A DNA stretch of 64,000 bases, taken from Mariannaea sp. PMI_226. Taxonomy: Eukaryota > Ascomycota > Sordariomycetes > Hypocreales > Nectriaceae. Shown here in pieces: positions 11,556-21,814 of the stretch. Position numbers and translations under genes: made by a program. The stretch covers positions 4,712,001 through 4,776,000 of the forward strand of contig JANFOG010000001.1 of assembly GCA_024336345.1 (NCBI GenBank), read 5' to 3'. How positions within the stretch are numbered: position 1 is the stretch's first letter; each line of letters opens with the position of its first letter. The notes under the pieces were generated by a model. It was not told the origin of the DNA and ran no database searches. It saw nothing but the letters and a program-made list of their open reading frames with translations.

Positions 11556-14500
11556 ATGATGCCAGACCCAGATCTTGAGGGCAACAAGGAGGCCGGGCTG
11601 GAATCTGCCCAAGACCATCGCATCACCTTTCAAGATGACCCTGGCCACAATAGAGACCGTGTTCATAATGATCAGAATGCATCTCATGGACGATCTCGCT
11701 CCCGTTCCATGTCTCGACGTCGTTCCCGTTCCCGCTCCAACTCCCGAAGCCGTATACCTCCCGTTTCGCCTTACTCGGGCGTTCAGATTGAATATCGCAC
11801 CCTATCTATCCAGGTCACGGAGGCCAAGCAAAACGAACCCGAACCCGAGGCACTCAAGAATAAATCAGATGAAGAGTACTTCTCCAACCTCCAGTACCAT
11901 GAGCTGCATGTTGAGCAGCTCTGCCAGCAACTCAATGTCAGTGCTGAATCCGGCCTCTCTGAGAATGCTGCTGCAGTGCGTCTTGAGCGGGATGGCAACA
12001 ACTCGTTGCCAGCACCCAAGACCAACTATATCAAGAGAATCCTTGGATACGTCTTTGGTGGCTTCTGCTCCATTCTTTGGGTCGGTGCCGTCATCTTCTT
12101 CATCTGCTGGCAGCCCCTGAGCAATCCCCCTTCGGCACAGAACTTGGCTCTTGCCGTTCTTATCCTTATTGTCATCTTCCTCCAATCTGGATTTTCTGCC
12201 TTCCAAGACTGGTCTACCTCGAAGACTATGAACGCTATCCTCGACTTACTTCCATCTTTTGCACTTGTCAAGCGTGATGGTGGCCTCAAAAGCTTGCCTA
12301 CTATCGGTCTGGTGGCTGGAGATGTTGTCCACCTTTCGGTGGGCGACAAAGTCCCTGCCGACCTTCGGATCATCAGCCATTCTGGTGATATCCGCTTTGA
12401 CCGATCTGTCCTCACCGGCGAATCCCAAGAGATCGAAGGTTCCGTGGATGTCACAGACCGCAATTTTCTTGAGAGTCGCAATATTGCTTTCATGGGCACT
12501 ACAGTCTTGAATGGTAATGGTGTTGGTGTTGTCATCCTCACTGGTAGCCGAACTGTCATGGGCCGCATTGCCAGCTCAACTGTGAGCGTCAAGGACTCTC
12601 CCACTCTCATCCAGCGAGAAATCACCAGATTTGTTAAAATCATCTGCTGCATGACTATCTTCCTAGCCCTCCTCATTTTATTCACTTGGGCTGGCTGGCT
12701 GCGTGTCGATCACCCGGATTACATGAGTGTTCCTGCTATGCTTGTCAACGTCATGGCTTGCGTTGTGGCTTTCATTCCTGAGGGAATGCCCGTAGGTGTG
12801 GCACTGACCCTCATGATGGTTGCTCGTCGCATGAAGGCTGTCAACATCTTGCCAAAGGGACTGTCAACTGTTGAGACTCTCGGCTGTGTCAATGTAATCT
12901 GCTCAGACAAGACCGGCACCCTCACACAAAATCAAATGTTTGTCAGCTCAGTAGCCTTTGTTGATCGGAAGTTTGACTCTGCAGATGAGTTCCATCAACA
13001 GCATGGGGGCGCTGAGTCAAATCAGTCTGCAGCGGCAATGCACCGAGCTGCTCTTCTTTGCAACGACGCTTCATTTGACCCAACTACAATCCATCTCCCC
13101 GTCCTGGAACAAACTGTCCGAGGAAACGCTACCGATAGCGCGGTCTTGAGATTTGCTGTCTCTGGTAGTTCTGGAAGCGACCTGAAGGACAAAAATCCTC
13201 GGGTTTTCCAAGTGCCTTTCAACTCCAAGAATAAATGGATGCTTGCGCTTTTCAACTCCGATGATGAGGCAGGAAAATATCGTGCCTTTGTAAAGGGGGC
13301 CCCCGACATTCTCCTCCCTGGTTGCACCAAGTATTGGTCGTCTGCATCCGACTCGGTTAAACTCCTTGACGATGATGCCAGGCGGAAATTTCAGCAGATC
13401 CAGGACGAAGCTTCCCGCCGGGCAGAAAGAGTCATTGTCCTTTGCGAAAAGTTCATCACTCCTCGCGCTGACCCAGGGACTAATGCTTTCAGTGATGAGG
13501 TTACCTCTTCTGCCGTCCAGGATCTTATCATCGTTGGGATGCTTGGCATCATCGACCCTCATCGCCCTGAGATTCCTGCTACTGTACAGCAGTGTCGCCT
13601 CGCTGGAACTCGCTTCTTCATGGTTACCGGTGATTATGCCTTGACTGCTGCTGCCATCGCTCGCAACTGTGGTATTTTCACTGGAAGTGCCGATCCCGAC
13701 TCTATCCATACAGTTCAGTCCGGGATTGAGACCGTCGAACTGAGGGGAAACGCTGCATCAAAACGGGAAAAGCGAACTCCTATCATCAAGAGAAGCTTGC
13801 TTCTGGAGGGCTCAAACCTCGGCCACTTGACCCAGGAAGACTGGGACATTGTATGCGCGTACGATGAGATTGTTTTTGCACGCACCACGCCTGAGCAGAA
13901 ACTCCGAATTGTGACTGAGCTTCGAGCCCGTGATAATGTTGTTGCCGTGACTGGAGATGGTGTCAACGATGCTCCTGCGCTTCGAGCCGCCGATGTTGGA
14001 GTTGCCATTGTCACAGGCAGCGATGTTGCCATTGAAGCATCAGACCTGGTGCTTCTGGACCGATTCGATTCTATTGTCGATGCTATGCGCCTCGGCAGAC
14101 TTGTCTTTCAAAATCTTCAGAAAGTTATCTCGTACCTTCTTCCTGCCGGTAGTTGGTCCGAGATCTGGCCTGTTATGCTCAACGTCTTCTTTGGTGTACC
14201 TCTGCCCCTGAGTGCTTTCCTCATGATTATTATTTGCGTCTTCACCGATCTCTTCCTAAGTCTGTCTCTCATCATGGAGAAAGAAGAATTTGACCTTATG
14301 TCGCTGCCTCCCCGTCACCATAGGCACGATCATCTAGTCAACACCAGGATTTATACACAGGCATACCTCTTCACCGGCTTTATGGAAACAATTACTGCCC
14401 ATGCTATGTTCTTTCTATACATGTACAGGTATGCGGGCATGCCTGTGCATGAACTATTTTTCCTGTTTGAGGGCTACACTGAGGGATACCGTGGCTACAC

Positions 14501-14864
14501 TCAAAAAGAGCTTGTGCAGTTCAACAACACTGGCCAGTGCGTTTACTTTGTGACGCTCGTCTTTTTGCAATGGGGCAATATTCTGGCTGTGCGAAACCGC
14601 CGTATGAGCATCGTCCAGTCTAACCCAATTATCGGACCAAAGCGCAACCCGTGGCTGCTTCTTAGCATGCTCATCAGCTTGGTCTTTGCCATCTTTGTAA
14701 CTGAGGTCCCGGGCATCCAGAATCTGTTTGACACAGCCTCGGTACCAATTGAGTTTTGGTTCATCCCTCTTCCTCTTGGCCTTGGTATTTTGGTTGTAGA
14801 TGAAATTAGGAAGCTCATTGTGAGAAGATACCCCAAATCAATCCTGGCTAAAATTGCATGGTAA
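11556..14864 (+). CDS. P2C-type (Na+/K+-ATPase-like) cation pump
   Basis: P-type ATPase of 1102 residues, closest in layout to the alpha subunits of animal Na+/K+- and H+/K+-ATPases (class IIC). The actuator TGES is at 287-290. PEGMP (408-412, TM4) stands where animal pumps have PEGLL. The phosphorylated Asp451 lies in CSDKTGTLT, followed by a KGAPD nucleotide-binding motif and the hinge GDGVND at 800-805. About ten membrane segments are present, and the C-terminus (DEIRKLIVRRYP) resembles the Na+/K+-ATPase tail. Residues 46-66 form an unusual Arg/Ser repeat tract absent from animal pumps. No beta subunit is encoded nearby. Two ATGs (11556, 11559) are adjacent; the first is used. It likely exports Na+ or exchanges Na+/K+ at the plasma membrane; the ions are inferred from the family only. 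No introns. Confidence 0.9.
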   Translation: MMPDPDLEGNKEAGLESAQDHRITFQDDPGHNRDRVHNDQNASHGRSRSRSMSRRRSRSRSNSRSRIPPVSPYSGVQIEYRTLSIQVTEAKQNEPEPEALKNKSDEEYFSNLQYHELHVEQLCQQLNVSAESGLSENAAAVRLERDGNNSLPAPKTNYIKRILGYVFGGFCSILWVGAVIFFICWQPLSNPPSAQNLALAVLILIVIFLQSGFSAFQDWSTSKTMNAILDLLPSFALVKRDGGLKSLPTIGLVAGDVVHLSVGDKVPADLRIISHSGDIRFDRSVLTGESQEIEGSVDVTDRNFLESRNIAFMGTTVLNGNGVGVVILTGSRTVMGRIASSTVSVKDSPTLIQREITRFVKIICCMTIFLALLILFTWAGWLRVDHPDYMSVPAMLVNVMACVVAFIPEGMPVGVALTLMMVARRMKAVNILPKGLSTVETLGCVNVICSDKTGTLTQNQMFVSSVAFVDRKFDSADEFHQQHGGAESNQSAAAMHRAALLCNDASFDPTTIHLPVLEQTVRGNATDSAVLRFAVSGSSGSDLKDKNPRVFQVPFNSKNKWMLALFNSDDEAGKYRAFVKGAPDILLPGCTKYWSSASDSVKLLDDDARRKFQQIQDEASRRAERVIVLCEKFITPRADPGTNAFSDEVTSSAVQDLIIVGMLGIIDPHRPEIPATVQQCRLAGTRFFMVTGDYALTAAAIARNCGIFTGSADPDSIHTVQSGIETVELRGNAASKREKRTPIIKRSLLLEGSNLGHLTQEDWDIVCAYDEIVFARTTPEQKLRIVTELRARDNVVAVTGDGVNDAPALRAADVGVAIVTGSDVAIEASDLVLLDRFDSIVDAMRLGRLVFQNLQKVISYLLPAGSWSEIWPVMLNVFFGVPLPLSAFLMIIICVFTDLFLSLSLIMEKEEFDLMSLPPRHHRHDHLVNTRIYTQAYLFTGFMETITAHAMFFLYMYRYAGMPVHELFFLFEGYTEGYRGYTQKELVQFNNTGQCVYFVTLVFLQWGNILAVRNRRMSIVQSNPIIGPKRNPWLLLSMLISLVFAIFVTEVPGIQNLFDTASVPIEFWFIPLPLGLGILVVDEIRKLIVRRYPKSILAKIAW

Positions 14865-16309
14865 TGAACTTTCGAGCAGAGGCGAGGGCATTGATAGTAG
14901 GGTGACTCAAGCCACTGTTATTCAAGGTTCCCTCTTATGAGGCCTCACTAAGATAAGATTAGGATACAAATAGGATAGGAAAGCTTTGCTTTCTATACAG
15001 TTTGAAATATAATTTCTTACAGCCTTAAAGCATGTTCGGCTCTTTCCATTATCTCAGTCCATGAGAAAATGTTATATGTAGGCAAACATTATCAGCAGCT
15101 AATAAACAAAGAAAAAAAAATCAATGCCTCTAACCATACATATTGGGACAAAGTGAGCCGATAGTGTGTCTAGAGATGTTTCGAACCAAAACACATTGGA
15201 GACACATGTAGACCGCAGCCCTAACATCCTACATAAGGCACCTTTTGGCCGCAGCAAGCTTCATATACAGGCAAGTTGTGGTTAGTAGTAATTTCGTGAC
15301 TAATCATTAGGTGCCCAGGTATGCTACACAGTTATATACCTTACTGTCCATGCCCAAGACTAGTTTCTGGCTAGCCACCTCTCTTCAGTGAACAAAACCC
15401 TCTAGTTGTAGAATGTGGTGCCGGGATGGCCCTCCATTTTTTTGCATATGTTTTATAATGATTGCCTGGGCGGCTGGGTTGGATCATATCGTCTAGCTGT
15501 ACCCTAACACCAGGCCTACTGTGTAATGTCATGTTCTAATTCGGAACGGTTTGCTTTCATGGAGAACTCCTTTGCTTGGTAGCTTCTATCGATTACTCAG
15601 CTTTTTATTGATAAAATTGTATCAGCTCTCATGTTCGTCCGTTTCCGTCTGGAAAAAAAATTACCAAAAATAAAATAATTGGAAGGGGCTAAATACTCGG
15701 TACTTATTGCGGCCCCCCACGATGATCTGCTGGCGACCGGCACTGTAAGTATCCATAGCTATAGGTAGTTATGTGCATCATCTAAACCAAAAGGAATTTC
15801 CGGCCAAAAAAGTTCATCTCTATCCTTTGGCAGCGCCATAATAAACAAATAAACAAAGCCGTAGTCTCCAGTTCACTTCAGTTTGCTTCAGCGCGTCATC
15901 AAGGTTTCCCGCTTCCCCCCCGGAGCGCCCGGAAGCTGCCGAGGGCCACAGGCGGGTGGATGCCTTAAGGTACGATGCCAACAGCTCAGGTACCACAGGT
16001 ACAGAAGTACCTCGCCCTCCAACAATGACGACGATAGCACCGCCTCAGCCACTGAAACTGAACCCTTGGGTGGGCCCGCGCCTCACTACGGATACAACAT
16101 GTCAACTTCAATCGCTCCAAGTCACCTAAAATCTTGTCTCACCTATCACAGCCCAATTTCATCTCATCCCTTGAACAAACGCCAGCGCATCATATTCCAT
16201 CATCAAATGCGATAAAGGAGTCAAAAGGAAAATAAGCTCACTCTTGTGTGCAAAGCAAAAGCCCACAACCCGCCCCTTGCCGTACGGCCCAATCTTGTCT
16301 CCCCGCGCG
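14865..16309. other. Intergenic; 3' UTR of the ATPase and leader of the lipase gene
   Basis: AT-rich, no gene supported. A short upstream reading frame starts with ATG at 16099 and ends at 16215 (38 codons), ahead of the lipase start at 16310. If the transcript begins upstream, this would be a uORF. Confidence 0.5.
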
Positions 16310-18151
16310 ATGCAGCCCCTCCCCCAGGATCAGCAGCAGTCGTCGTCGCAGGAGGAGCCGCAGGACCCGACAGGTTACCAGGAGGACGACCTTGAAATGT
16401 ACACGCTTGACGGCGCCGTTGATGACAACGGCAGTGGCACTGCTGGGACGAATGAGGCTGTCTATCACGATGAAGATGATGACGAAAACGACGACGACGA
16501 TTATGGATCCAGCTCTTACCTCTCGGACCCAGATCTCCCTCTCACCTCAAACCCGGTCTTTCACCACCAGAATTCCTACTCATCATCATCAACCTCCACG
16601 CGTTTGCCTAGATGGCTCATAGACCGGAACCGCAGGTGGATATCATGGCCCTCATCCATCGCAACGTCACGCCTGTTTGAATCAACCCTCTTCAAAGGAC
16701 TGGTCGCTCGCCTCAAGAAGCTTTTTCGTCCGCGTCTCACATGGCGCTACATCACCTTCACCATCGTCGGCATCTATGTCTTTTATTGTTTCATCACATG
16801 GCAGCCTTTTTTCTCATCTGCATTGCCGCGCTACTCAGGGCCTCACGACGTAGGAGCCATCGACATTGAGGTTCCTCTAGGGAAGCCCGTACAGATTTCG
16901 GACACACTAATCCGTGCAACGCGAGAGCCTGCCTTCAAGGTCGAGACTGTCTTGTTCACAGTCTACTATCCCGCAACCAAAGGTGTCCGCTCAGCAAAGT
17001 CACGGCATCCTTGGGTCCCCCGTCCAATAAGCATAACGGCTGAGGGCTATGCCCACATCGCTGGAGTCAACAACTTATTCATCCGAAACATCTTCACCTT
17101 TGCGCTGTGGCTCATTGCTGGTGGCATCAACATCCCAGCCAAGGTCGATGTCCCCCTACTGGGGTCCGAAAAGGCCAGTGAGCACTCTGACAAATTTCCA
17201 GTCATGATCTTCTCCCATGGCATGGCCAGCTCGCGGACCGACTATACCCATTACCTCGGGGAGCTCGCCAGTCGCGGGTATGTTGTCGCTGCCGTCGAGC
17301 ACCGTGACGGTAGCTGTCCCGGATCCATCATCAAGATCAAGGATAAGAAGGACAAGTATGTCCGGCTCCTCCTGGAAAGTGATCTCGAGTCCGATCCGGC
17401 CATGACTACACCGCAAATGAAGAAGGAACAGCTCGCTTTTCGTGATGCCGAGATATACGAAGCTATCCGTGTCCTACGCACCATTGATGAAGGCGAAGGT
17501 TTCGATGATGTCTTCCTACTCAACTCTCGCAACGAAGGCCACGCCCTAACCGCCTGGGCTGATCGCCTCGACTTTGACCAGCTCACAATTAGCGGTCATT
17601 CGTACGGCGCCACGGGAGCTCTGCAAGCCCTCAAAACCGGCAACAAGACGGCTGCCAACCCTGCCATCGGCGGCATTATCCTTGACCCTGGCAAGTCGAG
17701 CGGCCAGCTCAACGCCGACGTGCCCGTGCCCATCCTCGTCGTCCACTCGCAAGAATGGTCTCGTCACCATAGCATCTTCTTCGGCCGACCGCACTTTGAC
17801 ACGGTCCGCGACCTCGTCCGGAATGTATGCGAAAAAGTCGGCGCCGCCTGGTTCCTCACCAGCCTAGGCACCGCGCACCCAAGCGTTACCGACGCACCGC
17901 TCTTGCAGCCCCTCCTGTTGCGCCTCGTCACGGCCACCACCACGCCCAGCTTGGAGGCCCTCGCCGAGTACGTCAAGGTATCTATCGACTTTTTGAAGTA
18001 CCTCGACCTGAGGAAGGCTCAGGGTGTGCTGCGCGAGCCGGTGACGCATGAAAAGTACAACAACTGGGTCAACGACCAGCGGAAAAAGGAGTTTCCCGAA
18101 GACATGGCCAAACACTGGGAGGTACATGTGAGCCCACAGCACTCAGATTAA
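16310..18151 (+). CDS. Membrane-anchored PAF-acetylhydrolase-like lipase
   Basis: Alpha/beta hydrolase of the plasma/type II platelet-activating-factor acetylhydrolase family, which removes short or oxidised sn-2 acyl chains from phospholipids. The protein has 613 residues. An acidic, disordered N-terminus (1-140) precedes one transmembrane helix (about 146-164), and the hydrolase domain starts near 180. The nucleophile Ser431 sits in GHSYG (429-433), Asp459 in the ILDPG block and His523 in TAHPSVTD, the order and spacing of the PAF-AH triad. FSHGMASSRTDYTHY (301-315) is the oxyanion region typical of fungal members. The open frame extends upstream to 16244, but without an ATG; the first ATG is 16310. 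Fungal members are usually annotated as hypothetical PAF-AHs; the true substrate is unknown. Confidence 0.85.
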   Translation: MQPLPQDQQQSSSQEEPQDPTGYQEDDLEMYTLDGAVDDNGSGTAGTNEAVYHDEDDDENDDDDYGSSSYLSDPDLPLTSNPVFHHQNSYSSSSTSTRLPRWLIDRNRRWISWPSSIATSRLFESTLFKGLVARLKKLFRPRLTWRYITFTIVGIYVFYCFITWQPFFSSALPRYSGPHDVGAIDIEVPLGKPVQISDTLIRATREPAFKVETVLFTVYYPATKGVRSAKSRHPWVPRPISITAEGYAHIAGVNNLFIRNIFTFALWLIAGGINIPAKVDVPLLGSEKASEHSDKFPVMIFSHGMASSRTDYTHYLGELASRGYVVAAVEHRDGSCPGSIIKIKDKKDKYVRLLLESDLESDPAMTTPQMKKEQLAFRDAEIYEAIRVLRTIDEGEGFDDVFLLNSRNEGHALTAWADRLDFDQLTISGHSYGATGALQALKTGNKTAANPAIGGIILDPGKSSGQLNADVPVPILVVHSQEWSRHHSIFFGRPHFDTVRDLVRNVCEKVGAAWFLTSLGTAHPSVTDAPLLQPLLLRLVTATTTPSLEALAEYVKVSIDFLKYLDLRKAQGVLREPVTHEKYNNWVNDQRKKEFPEDMAKHWEVHVSPQHSD

Positions 18152-18673
18152 ATGGTCGTTGTCTTTTTCTTTTTTCCCTTACTGGTTTATTCTTTTTGTA
18201 TTTGGTTTTCTTTTATTATTTTGGCTCTCTTCTTTGTTGCTTAGCCGGCGTCTACGTTATTGGTTTTTAGTGTACAGATAGATACCTCCTAGAATACAAT
18301 GTACAGCCTTTTTTTTTCCTCTTCTCAAATCGTAGTCGCACATCTATTTCTCTTGTAGCTTCCCTACCATTTGCGCTGAATGAGCCTGTTCTCATGTCAC
18401 CAACAAGAACACACACCCTCTCTGGTAGCGATAGCATTAGTTGAGTAGCTTAAACTGGCTCTATTTCTGTTATCAAACATCTACCAGTTCAACCATCTAG
18501 CAATGGCCCCTCATGACTGGTCTCGGGGTTCTCATAATCCCTTCTTGGCATATATGTTTCGGAACCTCTCTATCATGAAGTGATTCATTTCCACACCATC
18601 TATGCCTATTGTCACTCCCAAAATAATATTCGTTTCACAATCTCACCGGTTATCTCCGGCTACTGGCCTCAAA
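18152..18673. other. Intergenic between convergent genes
   Basis: Shared 3' flank of the lipase (+) and the 1046-residue gene (-). T-rich stretches just after 18151 (TTTTTCTTTTTTCCC) fit 3' UTR/polyadenylation sequence. No gene seen. Confidence 0.6.
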
Positions 18674-21600
18674 TCACAACAACATTGCGGGCGAACTTCC
18701 CGCTCCATTTCCAAGGCCTTGAACCTGCGATTTCTTTCGGCGACTGTCTAGAAACGTGTCGACCATCTGCTTACTTCCCATAAGCGACCCATTTGAGTCT
18801 CTACTCTTCAATCGACTAGCTTCTGTGTCTTCACCTTTCCTGTCAATTCGTCTTCGGGACCGAGGTGTTGACGTGTCCATCATTAGCCCGGCTTTGTTTA
18901 TTGGTGACCCTGTACTTGGATTCATGAATTGTCGCTCCACGGCACTTGTCAAACCAGGACTAGACTTTGTAGGAGACTCATGCCACCCAGCGGCGTCTTT
19001 GCGTGTACGACGCTTCTGTAGTACTTCATCAGGCGCGGATTCTGAGGTGCCAGGCATGCCCGCGACGTTAAATGATCGTACCTGAAGTGTTCCGGGCTCT
19101 GCGTCTGGGGAATTTATTTCGCAACCGCGTCTCTCATTTGGCAGCGAAGGAACAGACCTAAGCCAGTTTCTAGGAGGGATTGGAGGCCAATTACCCCGCC
19201 GTTCAGGTCGATGTATTGTCCCTGGCGCCTCGTTCTCGTTCCAGAGTGCCAGCCTACTGCAACTCATGTCCAAGTCTGCGTTGCCTAGCTCTGAGCGAGC
19301 GTTCCCCTCAGTCATGGCAACAGGTCTTCGAGTTGATGGTTCAATAGACTGGGTTTTCGTCTGATTGTTACACTCGTTAGGTGACTCAAGTTGAGCGCCC
19401 TCCCTGATATGACCTAAAGGTGGCCGGCAATCCGAGCTATCTTCGGGAGAGTTCCTTCTCGGCGCAATTGGGCTCTCCATGTTGGAAACCTTTGAGCTTA
19501 ACCGGGTCTTCCACTCTACTGAGCTAGCGATGGAAATATCCCGCTGATGAAGAGTTCTTGGTTTCAGATCGGGAATTGGTGCAACTTCCCCCTCGCTTCG
19601 AATTGCTGGCAATTCGGGCATGCCAGCTTCAGAGGGCACAGCGCCCTTTGACAATGTCAGCCCAGCGTCTTCAGTTTCACAAGAGTAGACACTGTCTGTG
19701 CATGTCAGTCGGGCATCTTTTTCAGATTCTGGACTACTGTCTCGACGAATAGGGAGATTAATTTCAGAAAGAGATGTTAGATACTTGGAATCTAGCAGGT
19801 CGTGTTGGCGGTAATTCCCAGAGCCTTTCATACTCTGCCTCAGGGCTCGCCGATAAGGACTTGTCGTACGGAACATGTAACACGCTGGACTAGCAAAGAA
19901 AGCTGAACTCCTATGAGTGAGCGTTGTTGAGGAGTTATCGTGAGCTCCATTTTTCTGATCGTCTAGACACAGGATGCTTTCGCTCAATTTGACTTCAGGA
20001 AACTCATAGACAGAATCTGCCAGCGCACTCTGCTCTATATTATTCATCAATGACCCTGAAGGGTGACGCTCTTGAGGCACTGAAACATCTTCGCAGTCTC
20101 TAAAAACATCGTCCGAGGCTCGGACGCATCTGATGGTAGAAGGACCCCAGTCTTTGGCCGTGTTGAGCGCTGAAGCAGTCCTCTGGGTTGTTAAATTGTT
20201 GATGCTTCGAGTCACGGCTGCCTCTTGCTCTTTTAATTTATCCACTTTTCTCATCAGAGCAGTGTAGACTTTTTGACTGTCGACTATGTTCTCAGAGGGA
20301 GGCCCTTGATCCTGGCCTCCAGGCGGGGATTGTGTGAAAGCTTGAGAAGATAGCAATGGACTTGCATTCACATCATGAATAGTACCGAGCCTTTGGCACT
20401 GTGCTTCAGACGTGATAGACTCATTTTCTAGAGTTGAATTCGTCCAACTAGTGACCCGGGACTTTTCCTCGTCGGTCTGTCGTAGCGCGCTGTTGATACT
20501 CTCAACACTACCCTTCCGAGACCTCAGTTCTTGGCTAGAAGGAACAGCGTGTAAAGCTGGCATATGTGACAGTACTTTCAGGATCGATGCTTCGTTCTGT
20601 ATGACCTCATGATCTGGGTGCAGGCACTTGTCGCCATCAAGATGATGTGCGGCGTTCGGATCACCATGAGTCTCACATGTCGCTGGACTCTTTGATTTCA
20701 CGAAGAGCCCTTTTATTTTTGTTCTCAATGTCCTCGACACTTTTCTCGCAGTATTCCGAAGTCCAGGCTGCTTGACAACAGATAAGCTGTGAGTAGAGAA
20801 TGTGGATGACAAAACTGTGCTGTTGTTACTGCTACTCCTTAACGACTTTCGAAACCCCATTGAACTCTCGGTTCGCTTGCTCTTGGAACCAAAGAACATA
20901 GATGTGCGAGCCTTCAATTGCCCCTTTTCTTGGATCTGTTGTCTGAATTTATCCCCAGCCAATCGAATGGCTTGATCATTCTCGGCGCGACTAGTAGTGC
21001 GAGAGGCTACGGTACGCCGGGCTCTAAGAATACTCAATGAGGTAGAGGGCCTAGGTGGATAGCTGGGTATTACTGTGTTGTTCTCTTTCGTCCTCGATGC
21101 TTCCCTGTGGTCTATATGATGCCGGTAGCCTTTTTCAGGCGTCCTATTGTTGAAGTAATACCCAGGGTTGAGCGGATTAAAATTTGAGAACATAGATTTT
21201 GACTTTCGTAACCGGCAGTAAGAGGAAGGCATCGAAGCTATATCATCTTCGGGAACGTAGCAATCAACTGGGGCTTGCAGGGAGTCTATATAATATTGAG
21301 TGAGCACATAAGGGTCAGGTATTTGCCCGGAACAGGACAATGTCGAGGATGGTCGATTTTCAACGGCATCAAGAACGTGAATACCGGAGCTAGTATCACA
21401 TGATGCCTTTGGGTGCTCGCTTGCTCTAGATGCCAAAGTTCTTCGAGGAAGGGCATCCGGTCCAGCGAATCTCACGCTCTGTTGACGTCGAATATTACCC
21501 CGGATGCCGAGCGCACTTGGTGTGCTCTTTGTGCTTTCGTTTCGCTCCAAACCCCGTCTCCCGGAACCGAGCATTCCACAGCCACGGTCTGGGTAGAAAC

Positions 21601-21814
21601 TCGCGGGATCCTGAGGTATGGGGTACATTTCATGGGAATTTCGGCTCAAGGCTCGATAGTAGGATAGCACGGCGGCAATGTGGGCGTCGCGTTCTGCAAT
21701 GACGGGGTCGATGACTTCAAGTAGATGGACAGGACTTTGGGTAATCGAGTTTGTCGACTTGCTGCGACTAAGGGGGCGGCGCTGCTTGTGTCTGGAGCTG
21801 TTACGACGGAGCAT
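18674..21814 (-). CDS. Large Ser/Arg-rich protein of unknown function
   Basis: Not recognised. A single uninterrupted frame of 1046 residues is long enough to be real. It starts MLRRNSSRHKQRRPLSRSKS, basic and serine-rich, followed by the most conserved-looking part (residues about 25-70: LLEVIDPVIAERDAHIAAVLSY), which could be a short helix. Most of the rest is disordered, rich in Ser, Pro, Arg and Thr, with many RxxS sites suggesting heavy phosphorylation. A short helical segment near the middle (TALMRKVDKLKEQEAAVTRS) could form a coiled coil. No transmembrane segment, signal peptide or catalytic motif is visible. Inference: a scaffold or regulatory protein of the fungal cortex or nucleus. 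Confidence 0.75.
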   Translation of the reverse strand: MLRRNSSRHKQRRPLSRSKSTNSITQSPVHLLEVIDPVIAERDAHIAAVLSYYRALSRNSHEMYPIPQDPASFYPDRGCGMLGSGRRGLERNESTKSTPSALGIRGNIRRQQSVRFAGPDALPRRTLASRASEHPKASCDTSSGIHVLDAVENRPSSTLSCSGQIPDPYVLTQYYIDSLQAPVDCYVPEDDIASMPSSYCRLRKSKSMFSNFNPLNPGYYFNNRTPEKGYRHHIDHREASRTKENNTVIPSYPPRPSTSLSILRARRTVASRTTSRAENDQAIRLAGDKFRQQIQEKGQLKARTSMFFGSKSKRTESSMGFRKSLRSSSNNSTVLSSTFSTHSLSVVKQPGLRNTARKVSRTLRTKIKGLFVKSKSPATCETHGDPNAAHHLDGDKCLHPDHEVIQNEASILKVLSHMPALHAVPSSQELRSRKGSVESINSALRQTDEEKSRVTSWTNSTLENESITSEAQCQRLGTIHDVNASPLLSSQAFTQSPPGGQDQGPPSENIVDSQKVYTALMRKVDKLKEQEAAVTRSINNLTTQRTASALNTAKDWGPSTIRCVRASDDVFRDCEDVSVPQERHPSGSLMNNIEQSALADSVYEFPEVKLSESILCLDDQKNGAHDNSSTTLTHRSSAFFASPACYMFRTTSPYRRALRQSMKGSGNYRQHDLLDSKYLTSLSEINLPIRRDSSPESEKDARLTCTDSVYSCETEDAGLTLSKGAVPSEAGMPELPAIRSEGEVAPIPDLKPRTLHQRDISIASSVEWKTRLSSKVSNMESPIAPRRNSPEDSSDCRPPLGHIREGAQLESPNECNNQTKTQSIEPSTRRPVAMTEGNARSELGNADLDMSCSRLALWNENEAPGTIHRPERRGNWPPIPPRNWLRSVPSLPNERRGCEINSPDAEPGTLQVRSFNVAGMPGTSESAPDEVLQKRRTRKDAAGWHESPTKSSPGLTSAVERQFMNPSTGSPINKAGLMMDTSTPRSRRRIDRKGEDTEASRLKSRDSNGSLMGSKQMVDTFLDSRRKKSQVQGLGNGAGSSPAMLL

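Noticed and set aside
13071..13709. 212-codon minus-strand frame
   Set aside because: Antisense to the well-supported P-type ATPase catalytic region.
16244..16309. Upstream extension of the lipase frame
   Set aside because: The frame opens at a TTG; the first ATG is 16310 and no upstream exon is evident.
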